Source: Phoronis australis
Lineage: Eukaryota; Phoronida; Phoronidae
Length of the DNA: 64,000 nucleotides
NCBI GenBank assembly: GCA_002633005.1
Contig: NMRA01000211.1
Location: 443,325 to 507,324 of the forward strand
Direction of reading: 5' to 3'
The position numbers and the translations under genes were made by a program. Numbering within the stretch: the first letter of the stretch is position 1; every line of letters starts with the position of its first letter. Positions 54,201 through 64,000 of this stretch are shown here, piece by piece. The notes under the pieces were generated by a model that worked only from the letters and a program-made list of their open reading frames with translations, was not told the DNA's origin and did not search any database.

Positions 54201-57200
54201 GAAATGAAGAAAATTACTTCATTTTTTAAAGAAAATGGAATCTGAGTGACGATGAAAAATCAAAAGCTGCTGGTAGGATGTGAATTTTAATCGAATCCTT
54301 AATGAATCACTCAGAAACTCATAATTCTCTCTTTGTCAAACCTTAACTTAAGACGATTTCCAAAGTAATCGCGTCATAAATGCCAACACAAAAACGGATT
54401 TGGTCTTTTAGGCAATTGAAAACTACCGCTATTTTAAATACAACAAATTTGTTACGAACCGATTGCACAATGTTTAAAAAGTGTAATAAGCATTACAAAA
54501 AGAAGTAGGTTTCACGCGCAAACGCTGTGGACCATAAACAAGTAGGTCTCTTATAAAATCAGGAGTGAAATCGTGGTGGTGTAGTGGTAAAGCACGCGCG
54601 CTCTATCCGCCAGGTCGTGAGTTCGACGCTTTGATAATTACAGTTTTCATGTTTGACACAATCTCCGTGTTTTTTTTTTTTCTTTGCCTTTTTCTTCTTT
54701 GCCTTTTTTTTTCTTGGACAATACTTCAGAAATCAAGGAAAATGCTTGATTTTTAGAGGAAAAAACAAAAAAAATTTCCTGGACCTCCCCACATTCGGTG
54801 CTATGCGCATCTAATCGTGCTTTTTCAGACAAAATGTTGAGCCACCCCCTTGTGATATCCTAGATCCGCCACTGCCCAGATTTTGCATGCACCACGGCCG
54901 TCGGTCGTTGGCTGTGCGATAAAAGTTTCACGACGAGGTGACTAACACAACTCATACCCGGTCTGTATGAAATTTCGTGATAGACTACAGTCTATAGTCT
55001 ACGGTGTAACAGAGCTCATGTCACAGAGTTACCTAGCTGTATTTTGGCGATAGTCTTCAAACAGCTAGCTTGTTGGCTACAAAAAATCTGCAGTGTGCAC
55101 TTCGACGTTTCGTGTCACTGATCCGGCCCAGAGTGTAGGGAATCCGACCCAAATCCGGAATGTTCTGTCTGATTTGGGCCGTTCACATAGGCCTAACGTA
55201 ATTCTGATAGGCCTACTGAACTTAAAACGTTCAATTGATTACAAATTATTATGATTGGGCATGTTTTCATGCAATCCAGACTTTATTTCGTAGATTTAAT
55301 TTATTACAGACACGCACAATGTTGTGTTGCTATTAAATTTTCAATTTTGTTTAGCTTTACTGAGTCAAAATGGCGGTGATTACGGGTTAAAGCATTTCAA
55401 GGCGACTTATTTTGAAAATTGAGTTTCTAATATAGAATTTTCAATGAATTTGAATATAATTGAATTGTACGAAAAGATCAAGGTGATATGTATTGCAACG
55501 TTTCCCCGTATTGGAATCGCGCAGCGTTCACAAAATCGGCTTCGAAAAGACATGTATGCAAAGTTCCCAACATCAAAGTTTTTGTATCAAACAAACTGCA
55601 CTTTATATTAAACATTGTGAATTGCTGAAAGCAATTCAGACGAAGCGTTTTGTTTTTGCGGCTGTTTCGACAGCCCCAGTCACACTCCCGGGGATTTCCA
55701 TACGGTCCCGTATTAGAATGTGTGCTAAATAATTGAATAAAAATTCTTAAGGTAGTGATTTTGATTAATTTTAATATTAACTGACAAGAAATGAAAAATC
55801 AATTTGTTTCCTTGATTTTCCACGTATTTTGCACTAAATTAAATGGCCTGTCATCTCTGATTCCAATACTGTGGAGACACGGTGAAAGCCAAATTCGTTG
55901 TAACGATGATTTCCTAGACCTCAATTAGTGCAAGCGCCATCTCAAGTTTTTTTGGCGCTAAATGGGGTTGGTGATGGGGGCTACTGTATTGTCGAAGGCC
56001 TACTTAATTAACGACTGGGGGTATGCTATGACACAGTATTTTAATGTTTTTCATCAATAAATTTATTTTAGATGTAAAAATAGTCATTTTGGCACCATAC
56101 TGGACCTTTAAAACTTGCCATTGCCCGAAGATATCTTGAAAGCCTGGAGTCTAAAAGTGGTGAATTACTGTACTCACTCTACCCATTCTTAAAGAATTTT
56201 GCTTCATTTGAAGATGACTTTATTAAGTCGAAGTTAACTCTAATTGATTATTCCTACTATCGCGACTATTTGGAAGTATGACATTTTTCTATAAGAAAAT
56301 GGTTGTTGCGAGTAAAGAAGTCTTTTGAATCACCCTTTGTGGTTTGATAGTAACTTGGGATCGGGGGCATAAGTGTTTTTTACAAGTCTTCGTTTGTAAA
56401 AGGCTTAAGATTTATCAGAGATATGTACATGTACAACTCTGATGGTGATTTCGTTAGTTTAAACCAATGGGGTTTGATGTAAAAACCAACTTTGTAGAAT
56501 ATAATGGTGTTGTTTCCGTTCTAAGAAGGTTTCAAAAAGTCTGTTAGTAAATTTTAAATTTACTTTTTTAAAAGTGTTTATGTCTATTCTCCTTGCATGT
56601 CTTTAATAATTACTCACCTACGGAAAGATTTGAAGGGTTGAAGACATATTTATTTAATTTTTAAGGTCTTTAAGAAACCTTCTAAATCAGAGTGTAAATT
56701 GGAAATAGAGTTAGGAGATAGTTTGGATTGGAAGAAAATATACGCTTGCCTTAAGAAATTACTAAGGATGCCAACATTAGATGTCTCCAATTCAGAATGT
56801 TACACAGGATTATTTCAACAAATATTTTTTTAGTCAAAATTCATGTTCGGGATTCTAATTTAAGCTCCTTTTGTAATAAAGCTGCGGAGTGGCTGTCACA
56901 CCTAATATTCAAGTTTGTTAAATATACTTATGAGTACTATAATGCTGAAAAATTAATTGAACATAAAGATTTTGTATCTAATAGCTTCTCTGAGGAACCA
57001 GAAAATTTCATTGTCCACGTTAACTCCATGTTTTAGTTGTTTACTTTAAACGAAATACAAGAATGGTCTCTTTTGAGGTGTGCATGCGTGAATGACTGGA
57101 TGTACTTATTTGTTTGTTTTATTTGTACTTGTTTATCAATGATAATAAATACCTGAAAAAGATAAATTAAACCAATCAAACATTAATGGACACTATCAAT

Positions 57201-57745
57201 GAAATTCGATCAAATTTGGCCATTCTATTTTGCTAGTAATGCTTTTGTGCGAAAAGTTGAGGGCCTATTTGACGATAAATATTTTAATATACTTAAGTAT
57301 CGACGCTCGTCGTTTTATTTATACTAGTTTTACTATTTATATTCTTATCCGTCGGTAACTGCACGACATTACAGCATCAATTTTGGATTTGCTTAGTTGA
57401 CTTATACTTACGGGGAGTACAGCTTGTCTTTTTCGGTCCTGTAGTCTCAAAGTACACCCATCCTTTATCCTCAGTCAGAAACCCTGGGTAATAGCGGTTG
57501 ATGCAATATTTTTGACACAATCTGAGACTGCTGCACCAGGCGAAGCTGTCGCACTGTTGATCATGTATACATTCCACTGCGCAGTCAAGTTGTGACGGAA
57601 GGGTTGTGTTGCTAGTATCAGAGTTCATTCGGCGTGTTTTGAAAGTCATGCTCAAAATTGTGCCTGCAAAAACTGTTGATGGCAAACTGGTTGCAAACAT
57701 GATTATGAGTGCACAGAAAAACATGGCTGCATGATAACGTGCCAT
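39211..57745 (-). CDS. Secreted PAN/apple + fucolectin (FTP) domain protein, 3' end open
   Basis: Three minus-strand coding exons: 57745-57412, 46139-45924 and 39435-39211. All junctions are GT-AG and phase 1, and codons split across junctions are restored (Arg112, Gly184). The first 258 residues read: signal peptide about 1-27 (hydrophobic FFCALIIMFA); a PAN/apple-like domain at about 28-110 with Cys55, 59, 65, 71, 77, 81 and 109; then an F5/8-type-C-like FTP domain from 112 with GKPALQSS, AVDG, DPWWQVDL and SRSDCCGERL. His152, Arg179 and Arg186, with the vicinal Cys182-Cys183, have the same spacing as His52, Arg79, Arg86 and Cys82-Cys83 of eel fucolectin, so fucose binding is predicted. The likely role is an extracellular lectin in recognition or innate defence. 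The last exon ends in a phase-1 donor (39210), so one or more further exons lie below 39211; I could not find them. Exons within one gene are inferred from matching phases and domain continuity. Confidence 0.85.
40915..41200 (+). repeat. Degenerate relative of dispersed repeat B
   Basis: CGCCGGATTTATAGAGTGGC, CTCCTAATATGAAAGA and ACGATTTCACAAAAACAGGAAAA echo the order of blocks in 60480-60700. It lies in intron 2 of the PAN-FTP gene. The identity is low. Confidence 0.5.
44575..45540 (-). repeat. Possible retroposed sequence (AATAAA plus poly-A end)
   Basis: On the minus strand an AATAAA (44603-44598) is followed 13 bases later by a 10-base A-run (44584-44575), which looks like the 3' end of a reverse-transcribed RNA. 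The body above it (to about 45540) has several 60-80-codon open frames on both strands but no recognisable family. Its 5' end is not defined. It lies in intron 2 of the PAN-FTP gene. Confidence 0.35.
46168..47510 (+). repeat. Intronic duplication, copy A (interrupted)
   Basis: 46168-46285 and 46895-47510 match the continuous stretch 50036-50750. Shared blocks include GTACTTCGTAAAATTTG, TGACATCAAGGCG, AATTCGAAAAG, CAACTGAACCGACATCTG-like and ACTCACATTATTTG. About 600 bp (46286-46894) is present only here, either inserted in A or lost in B. It starts 30 bp upstream of the FTP exon acceptor. Confidence 0.85.
47660..49880. other. Interval bounded by an inverted ~22-bp repeat
   Basis: AGCGGCAAGGTGGGGGTCAG at about 47676 recurs on the opposite strand at about 49850-49872. 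The intervening 2.2 kb has no transposase-like frame. It could be a decayed DNA element, but no target duplication was found. Confidence 0.3.
50036..50750 (+). repeat. Intronic duplication, copy B (continuous)
   Basis: Partner of 46168-47510, in direct orientation about 3.3-3.9 kb away within the first intron of the PAN-FTP gene. The FTP exon itself was not copied: sequence left of 50036 does not resemble the exon. Confidence 0.85.
50960..51200 (+). repeat. Dispersed repeat D, copy 1
   Basis: TTCTAAGACCACGGTTCGAG, GACGGCAGTTTTGTGGACT, GAGTCCAGAAATTTG and AGATCACATCCTT recur in the same order at 53825-54075. Confidence 0.75.
51482..51540 (-). repeat. Inverted partner of the 53.1-kb repeat
   Basis: Its reverse complement reads TATTTTACGGGCGCCATTTTTGAAATT followed by a diverged CAAGATGG-type stretch, matching 53112-53170. 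Confidence 0.7.
53035..53350 (+). repeat. Degenerate tandem repeat (CAAGATGGCCGCC motif)
   Basis: Two units of roughly 180 bp share GACCCAAG-, ACTGGACAAAATSTTTTTTAC- and CCAAGATGGCC-like blocks. An inverted related piece is at 51482-51540. Confidence 0.6.
53825..54075 (+). repeat. Dispersed repeat D, copy 2
   Basis: Partner of 50960-51200. The shared GGTTCRRGC-like block resembles a pol III B-box, so a SINE origin is possible. Confidence 0.75.
54571..54632 (+). repeat. tRNA-like fragment
   Basis: TGGTGTAGTGGTAAAGC resembles a tRNA D-arm/A-box, and GAGTTCGACGC lies at the distance of a T-arm/B-box. The acceptor stem does not pair, so this is read as a tRNA-derived repeat or relic. Confidence 0.45.
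56100..57170 (+). mobile_element. LINE (L1/Tx1-like) ORF2 C-terminal remnant
   Basis: With frameshifts it reads a Trp-Lys motif WKKIYACLKKL (about 56730), then LQFRMLHRIISTNIFLVKI and a short DSNLSSFC segment (56785-56875). This is the conserved FQ.R..HRIL.TN..L.KI....S..C.FC region near the C-terminus of L1/Tx1-type LINEs. The RT core is missing. It lies antisense within intron 1 of the PAN-FTP gene. Confidence 0.75.
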
Positions 57746-57767
57746 TGCAAATGGAACTACTCTGAAC

Positions 57768-58080
57768 ACGCACACCTAACGCTAATGAAAGTCAGTGTAA
57801 ATACCGGCAGATGAAGACCTACTTTGCATGATAGCAACACGTAAAAATATATTCATTGTGAAAGTGTATACATGTAGTTATTTCCTCATGGCCAATAACC
57901 AATAACAGTAACGATAATACGCCATCTGAAATGATTAAATCTACAAGGAAACTAAACTGAACGCGGGCGCCTAACACTAATGAGTGTTTTGGTAAACACC
58001 AGTTGAGCATCCGCATTGCAGGATAGCAACATATAAAAATATATGTATAGTTATTTCCTCATAGTCAATAATCAGTAAAG
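57768..58080 (-). promoter_or_regulatory. Tandemly duplicated promoter region of the PAN-FTP gene
   Basis: 57768-57912 and 57960-58080 are direct repeats (CACCTAACGCTAATGA / GCCTAACACTAATGA; GATAGCAACACGTAAAAATA / GATAGCAACATATAAAAATA; TAGTTATTTCCTCATGG). On the minus strand each has a TATATTTTTA box (proximal at about 57855-57846) and upstream ATTGG (inverted CCAAT) motifs. The proximal copy ends about 25 bases above the gene's ATG (57745), so a short 5' UTR is likely. Confidence 0.55.
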
Positions 58081-60479
58081 GTAAATGTTAGAGCAAGTAC
58101 GACTTCGAACGGTTATTGAAAGTGTTTTTTTTTTTACTTTTCACACAAATTTCCCACGATCTAGACAACTCTAAAGACAAAAATATTACAATTCAGGAAC
58201 AGATGTTGATGAATTAGACTGTAAGATGAGTCGGATGGCGTTTCAAATTTAGGCCTTTACTCGGTCCCTAATAGATAGATAGATAGTCAAACAGGTACAT
58301 GGTAGATAACTTGTTTGTAGAGGTTAAAACGTTTAAAAGTATAAACCTAATATTTGCACCAATGCTGAAAGTTGTGGAGCAGTTGGTTATTATGTGAATC
58401 GAAGTTTTTGCCTTTAAAGCTACATGTAGTTAGGCCTACCTGACCGAGATAAACCGTGGAATGAAGGAAATGAATAAATTTTAGTTAAAATAAAATTTCA
58501 TGTGATGACTTTAGTAATTATTATTCTAATTGTAAAACAATTTAAGAGGAAACGCCAAGAATTTTGAAGTAAATGCAAACCATTAATTTACGGCTCAGTG
58601 GTGTGTCAGTTGTTGCATCGCTCCGACCATTGTTGCGATGGACTGTTTGAAACACAGTTGTATTGTCCCCTTTATCGCTGCTATCATAACCTCTGCAAAG
58701 TTCCTTCAATTTTAATTTAGTTGATGAGAAATATTGGATATTGAGTGAAATTTCCGTGGGCAGTGAGTGGGCGAGCACTTCTCAAGTCCCGAGTATGCTA
58801 CCTTGCCTCTCGTGAACAGTGTGTGCATGTTGTACACTACGATGCTGCACTTATGAGTTTGGAAATGAGTCACCTGGACACGTTCTAGTCAAGTAAGAGC
58901 AAAATTTGACAAGCAAACCTTAGATTCAAATCGCAATAGACTGAAAAAATGAAAGACAATTTCTTATTAGTTACGCAAATAGTCAATAGAGTTGGAAATG
59001 AGGAGAGTATGGGAGGGAGCTCTACCGTAGAATTCAAGTTTCACTTGATGCATTCAAGAAGCCTTTTTTGAAGTAATTTTTTGAAAAATATTGGCCCAAC
59101 AGCCACCAGATCAGTTCCAGCGCTCACGAAGTTGTGTGTTTAATGAGTCAAGTGAGAGTGCACCATCGTTATTACATGTAGGTGATTTTAGCAAACTTGT
59201 TACATTTGACTCAGATTATTTAGGCAGTATTAGAGTAAATTTGAGCGGCGGGTTGAATTTATTAATAGCAGAACTTGACTCATGGAAGGTTTCAATTTAA
59301 AAGTGACAGTGTTTTAAGAACTAATCTTTATATTATTCATTACATAAATCACTACATGTATTTTTAATCACACTGCAGGATTTCATAACATGATTACTTT
59401 GAAAACCTGCTTGGATGGGACAATGGCCTACTACCTGTCTCTAGAATTCAACCCAAGCCATTATAAGTACAGACAGAAGCTTACGTGTCACCACGAGTGC
59501 AGATAAATACGAAGAAAAGCAAATTCAATTGGAACTTAACACCACGGATATGAGTGTGACGTATGAACTTTCCCAGTGCTAGTGTGTCATGGCGACAAAC
59601 ACGCCAGTTTCTTGTAGAAACCTTGCCATATCCGCACTTCTTAAAACTTTTTTCGATCTACTGTTTGTGATTCCGAATTTCATCATTATCTTTGGGAGTT
59701 GTTTTAGATAGACAAAATTGTCTAAGTGTACTTTACTATTTGGGGATCGGATTTAAGAGTTTTTTCCAGCCTCAGGCTGCAACTAAATTCACTGAAACAC
59801 CATCAATTTTTACAAGATCAGCTTCTAATTTTTAAAAGTTATTTATGAATCTATTGATTTTCGTAGTTGCATAAACAAGTAAATCAGAAATCAACGAATT
59901 TAGCAATACGGAATGTTATAAGCAATTTCCGCAGGCATGCTCGCACACAGGTAACCAGAGGAACATGACAGATGGGGCATTCGTATTACGTAAGGTGCAC
60001 TTTTGCTCATTTCCTAGGTACCTAAAACGGTTCACGAGGTAAACTTGAACTCCACTTATAAAAAAAGAAACGCTGAAATATTTGTTTATGATTGCGTGAG
60101 AGTTCTTTGAGTATCCTCTTTCGACGATGTTCACGGTCATCACAAATAGTAGCTTAGACAGCAGCGTTTTCCACATAAGGGGATTCCTTACAAGCAACTC
60201 ATAGTAACCGTCTTCAAAGAGATACTATTCTTGTAATACTATGGGAAACAATAACGTTATTTTATAAGTAACCATCGGAAATAGTCCTTTTCGGTAATTC
60301 ACAAATAGTGGTCTTCACGTTCTTCAAAATTCCACCCTTTCGATGACGGTCAATTGTATTGTTTGTTTTTCACATTTTTGGTTGTTTGGGTCGAATGTCT
60401 TGATACTGCTGTGCTGTTCACGAATGTTTTGTGTTTTTTTTATGAATTTGGAATCTCAACTTCCCTCGTGAAAACTTGG

Positions 60480-61337
60480 TAGTGTCGGATTAACATGTAT
60501 AGAGGGACAAAGGGATATTTCCCACGAACTGCTTCATCGAGAGAGGGTCCTGTCTGAAATGGGACACCTTAAGATGAAAGACTAAACATCATTAAGCTTG
60601 GAAAAGAGCCGCAGTTCATTCCATCGTCATGTGACGCTTCCTCAATATGAATGCCGGTTGCACGATTTCACAAAAACAAGAAAATAGAAGTAATCCATTC
60701 CAACAATGTGCCCTCTATCCGTTAGCGGCCCCTTAAGTATTTCTCAATAAATACACAAAAAGAGTGGCCACTTGAGTGTCATCAATTGCTTCCTTCAAGG
60801 GCGGGCCTCTAAATATGAAAATATCTATATTTTCAAAAAATGAGGAAATGCGCAGCAATTGATGTTATCTGTCAGGTCATCAACTTTTGTCAAATGACTT
60901 ACAATTTCGAGAAAAAAAAGAGAAAGTTGTCTCCGTTGTCCCTCGCCAATGAAGGACCTCTGGGAAATTTTAGTTTTGATTTCGCAAAATTGAATTAGTA
61001 CGCTCCGTAAAAGCTTCCCTTTACAAATGTTCTCAACTTTTCGAGATTTACGTATGAATGATTACGTGTACGTCTTCGAGTGCGTTTGGACGACCAGTGC
61101 TGCAAAAGCGGAGACCTTAACAACAATGTCCTGGCCAGGGTCCTCAAAAGGTAAACCATGCACTGATACAGAGTTGTTAAATGCTTTCTTGAATTTTCCG
61201 TCTTATTCGTATTTCGCAGTCTTCTCCGGACCTAAGGCTATGTCGGTTGCCATGGTTTAACCCTGATGCCTGAATTTTTTTGTGGGGGAGATGGGACGCG
61301 AGCCCTCCCCCGGCCCCCAGCTTCCTACAGTCCTGAA
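60480..61337 (+). mobile_element. Dispersed repeat B, copy 2, inside the ELP5 pseudogene
   Basis: It interrupts the homology with ELP5 intron 3, which stops near 59650 and resumes at about 61350. The terminus CTTCCTACAGTCCTGA matches copy 1 (CTTCCTACGGCCCTGA). The left end, near AGTGTCGGATTAA, is approximate. The insertion postdates the duplication or was lost from the functional copy. Confidence 0.7.
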
Positions 61338-62725
61338 ATACCTTCAACTAGCTCTTACGGGTGTATCCTCAGATTTGTTATACTTTTACTAAAGTGAATC
61401 AATTATTTCTCAAAAAAATATTATGCGGAAGTCTAAATTTCTGACATTTTATTCATTAGGTGGCAGTTTTTGTACCCACCTTTCCAGGGATTTTTTGAAT
61501 TATTTCTGCTATTACTTTATAATAACTTACCGTTTCGCCAACCCAACTCTTCTTTTTATCTCTGAAAACAGCTTCTCTCCGCTCCATACACCCTGTATTC
61601 GTTAGGGGACACATGCCAAACATAAAGAACATTCCGGAGGAGCAACTTCTTTGTTTACACTTTCATTCCACAGTTTTAGTGTATCGTGACTTACATGAGG
61701 ATACAGACTTGCAGGTACTGGAGTACATGTCATCCACTGTCATTTCACTGTCTGCTGGTGTGGGTATATTGGACTAGGATATGCAAGTAAACAAGATGTC
61801 TGATAGATTAATCTAGACAAGAATTTACAGTTCAACATTTAAAAGAAAAAAATACAAAATATCTTAAAACTGTCAACTTTGCGTTCATGAAACAGTGGTA
61901 AGTATACTAAAAGATGAAGTCGTCAGTGTCCGTGGTTAAAACTTCCTTTACACTTTTCCAACCTTGTTTTATAGTTTAGGTTTCTCGTTTGCGTTGCACA
62001 CCCGAATGAGAATAAATGACACCTGACTAATTATGGAATTCACCTCATTCTGGAAGCTGGTTAACAAAATTATTTGCTGTCAGGTGAATGGTCAAGACAG
62101 AAAGTAGTGACAGGCAGAAATCTTCGACTTTCAATTTGACATGTGTCATATGTAAGAAGCAAAAGGTGACTGTCTCTTATAGTTTGTGTGTAAAAGATGT
62201 AACCAGAACGTTTCACTAAAAATTCATTCCTATAAGGACAGTGGTCTTTTTCGTGAACAGTGTTATGCATCTATTTCACAGTTTCTGAACAAATTTCTAG
62301 CCAAGTAATTACGTGCACATCACAGTATGGAAATAATTTATATAAATTATTTCAGAAACTAGCATTCATTTTGGTCGTATGAGATTGTATTATTTCTCAG
62401 AAATGTTTGTGTGGAGTGTTAGACCAAATATACGACTTTTAAAGTAAATTTTCATGAAACCAACTCTTGGTTTGTTCCTAACATGCCTCATTACGAGGGC
62501 TGTTTTTGATAGCATTTATTTATCTAATCCAAGCTGCACTGAACAGCGATACTTGTGGATGGTGATTATGCTTATGTTGCCTAATTTTTGTTTGCTCGCT
62601 TCTTTCAACGGTTTTCTTTTGATTTCAAGGAGCAATGTTGCAACCGTGAAATTCAAATGAATTCTGTTATTTGTCTTTTAAGAAAGTTTCTTGGTATTCT
62701 TGAAAAAAAAAGCATTGTTGAATGA

Positions 62726-62744
62726 TTATTATTATTATTATTAC

Positions 62745-62775
<31 letters not shown>

Positions 62776-62782
62776 ATTATGG
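62726..62782 (+). repeat. Trinucleotide microsatellite (ATT)n / (GTT)n
   Basis: An ATT run is followed by about ten GTT units and a few TTA units. The functional ELP5 copy has only a short equivalent at about 22143-22160 (TTATTATTATTGTTGTTGCC), so the repeat expanded in the duplicate. Confidence 0.9.
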
Positions 62783-63175
62783 TCATTGTCATTGCCATTT
62801 TTAAAACAGATTGCTGACAGTTGTGAGGTTGTTAACAAAGTGACATTCATCTGAATTAGGTACTTGCGTACAAATATTTTCAGGTGGAAAACTTCACCAT
62901 TTCCAAGGATTTCTGTTGTGCAGAAGTTGCTGAGGTCGTCACCATGACAAAACGTGAACTTCCAGAGAAGGTATATTCCCAGTCAGTATTTTGAGTTCTG
63001 ACGGTAACGATGAGTTTAAAATATTGAATACAATTGTGATTCAAATGTCAGTATTAATAAATCAATGTGCATTGTTTCCCTCTCAAACAAAACTAAAATG
63101 CAAGTCTACACTAGTGGCTAATAGCATAAAATGTTTACGCAGGTTAGCTTTACAAAAACCTATAATGTTATTTAT

Positions 63176-64000
63176 ATGCGCTAACTGCGAAGCGATACCG
63201 AAGCTAGTTTACAGTGACACAACACATGTAGTTGAGATAAAAGGTCATATATATTATGACAAACTAAACTACTACAGATATTGGTAATTACAAAAGTTAT
63301 ATAACATGTTGCACTGTAAAGGTGGGTGACAATCTGCCACAGATGCAGCAGAAGGATGCATCCGCCCACCCGAGGGAGAGCGAGCGAGGCTGACAAAAGT
63401 AGCATAAGAAAACGGGGGCAAAAGTAAGCCCGTAAAAGGAAATGCAAACATGGAGTAGTACAGCCAGGTAGCATGATACAATAAAAATAAAATCATGGAG
63501 CGACAAAACAAAGTGTCGAAACCATAGTAATTGAAAGCCAGTGGGATATAAAGCTAACATGAATAGATAAAGTTTAAGGAATATACATAAGGGACATATC
63601 AACCTACCAAAAGCATGCTGTCGATATAGGTATAAAGAAAACAAAAACGGTGACATGTACAAACAACATACATAGCAACAGCAAAACGATGCCCCGGCAA
63701 AAGTAAACCTATATAAAGTATGGGAAAAAAAGCTAAGTATAGAATAACCCATAATAGGGCATGAGGTAAACCAACAACAAATGTAAAAGGGGCGGGAAAG
63801 ACTGCCCGGGAGGGAGAACCCCAAAAAGGTAAGTGGAAAGGGCGGGGCAATGAAAATGGGGAATAAGGGAAGTAGGACACTGGCAATACAGGCGTCCGAG
63901 GGTGAGAAATGGTGTGAGTGAAAGAGACACTGGCAATACAGGTGCCTATGAATGGGACACTGGCAATACAGGTGCCCCGCGATGAAAAGGGAGTGGTGAG
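63176..64000 (+). repeat. Dispersed repeat C, copy 3, running off the window
   Basis: It starts GCGCTAACTGCGAAGCG exactly where the ELP5 duplicate ends and matches copies 1 and 2 for about 180 bp (to GCAGCAGAAGGATGC). It then continues as purine-rich, C-poor non-coding sequence. Near the edge GACACTGGCAATACAGG occurs three times (63876, 63926, 63956). The class is unknown. Confidence 0.7.

Larger units (their letters stand above)
58368..63170 (+). pseudogene. ELP5 duplicate with introns, broken
   Basis: Colinear with about 18363-22560 of the ELP5 locus, including introns, so it is a DNA-level duplication and not a retrocopy. Exon 2 equivalent (about 58760-58893): the acceptor is deleted and there is a 4-bp frameshifting deletion. 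Exon 3 equivalent (from 59379): TGG changed to TAA at the fourth codon, and the second half is deleted. Exon 4 equivalent (about 61670-61768): the acceptor is deleted, and the 3' half with the donor is lost. Exon 5 equivalent (62884-62970): intact, 82 of 87 bases identical, with splice sites. Exons 1, 6 and 7 are absent. Dispersed repeat B is inserted at 60480-61337. It cannot encode ELP5. Confidence 0.93.

Noticed and set aside
53467-54875. Possible 1.4-kb hAT element between CAGGGGCGGATACAGG and its inverted form GATCCGCCACTG
   Set aside because: The termini look right, but the flanking octamers (TCTGTAAA and CCCAGATT) do not match, so the two ends may belong to different elements.
63297-63824. 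175-codon minus-strand frame at the right edge
   Set aside because: It reads through dispersed repeat C on a purine-rich strand; the hydrophobic Leu/Phe/Cys-rich product is what pyrimidine-rich antisense sequence gives.

Overview
The window is animal nuclear DNA: intron-rich genes with GT-AG splice sites, AT-rich non-coding sequence, many short non-autonomous transposons, degenerate LINE fragments and tRNA-derived repeats. An assembly gap of 683 N lies at 23778-24460, and there is a single N at 44439. The gene content (CDC42, a divergent ELP5 and a PAN plus fucolectin-type secreted protein) and the repeat style suggest an invertebrate, probably a deuterostome such as a hemichordate or amphioxus. 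The species cannot be fixed from sequence alone. Most open reading frames of 60-130 codons here are chance or repeat-derived; the real genes are multi-exon.

Layout. (1) 1-5152: a 27-bp tandem repeat, a hairpin and non-coding DNA that probably includes the 3' UTR of CDC42. (2) 5153-9201, minus: a complete CDC42 coding region in four exons (192 residues), with a Harbinger-like MITE in its last intron and a TATA-containing candidate promoter near 14.7 kb. (3) 15982-26373, plus: a complete ELP5 (Elongator subunit) coding region in seven exons (283 residues). Its first intron holds two foldback MITEs, a 59-bp perfect palindrome and tRNA-like repeats; its sixth intron contains the gap. (4) 26.4-39.2 kb: no intact gene. 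It contains a hAT MITE, a broken P2X7-C-terminal-domain-like gene, several dispersed repeats, a CR1/RTE-like LINE remnant and a foldback element. (5) 39211-57745, minus: three exons of a secreted lectin-like gene, reading signal peptide, PAN/apple domain and an FTP (fucolectin) domain split over two exons. All introns are phase 1, the last one open, so the gene continues further down the minus strand. Its introns carry a 0.7-kb internal duplication, a retroposed sequence and an antisense LINE. (6) 57.77-58.08 kb: the lectin promoter region, present twice in tandem. (7) 58.4-63.17 kb: a broken genomic duplicate of ELP5 with introns. It ends where a dispersed repeat begins that runs off the right edge.

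The three genes do not form a pathway: CDC42 is a polarity and cytoskeleton GTPase, ELP5 acts in tRNA wobble-uridine modification, and the PAN-FTP protein is probably an extracellular fucose-binding lectin. The most informative structure is the ELP5 duplication, because the pseudogene preserves an empty target site that dates and delimits a MITE insertion (9-bp target duplication) in the functional copy. I found no clear novel multi-gene system.
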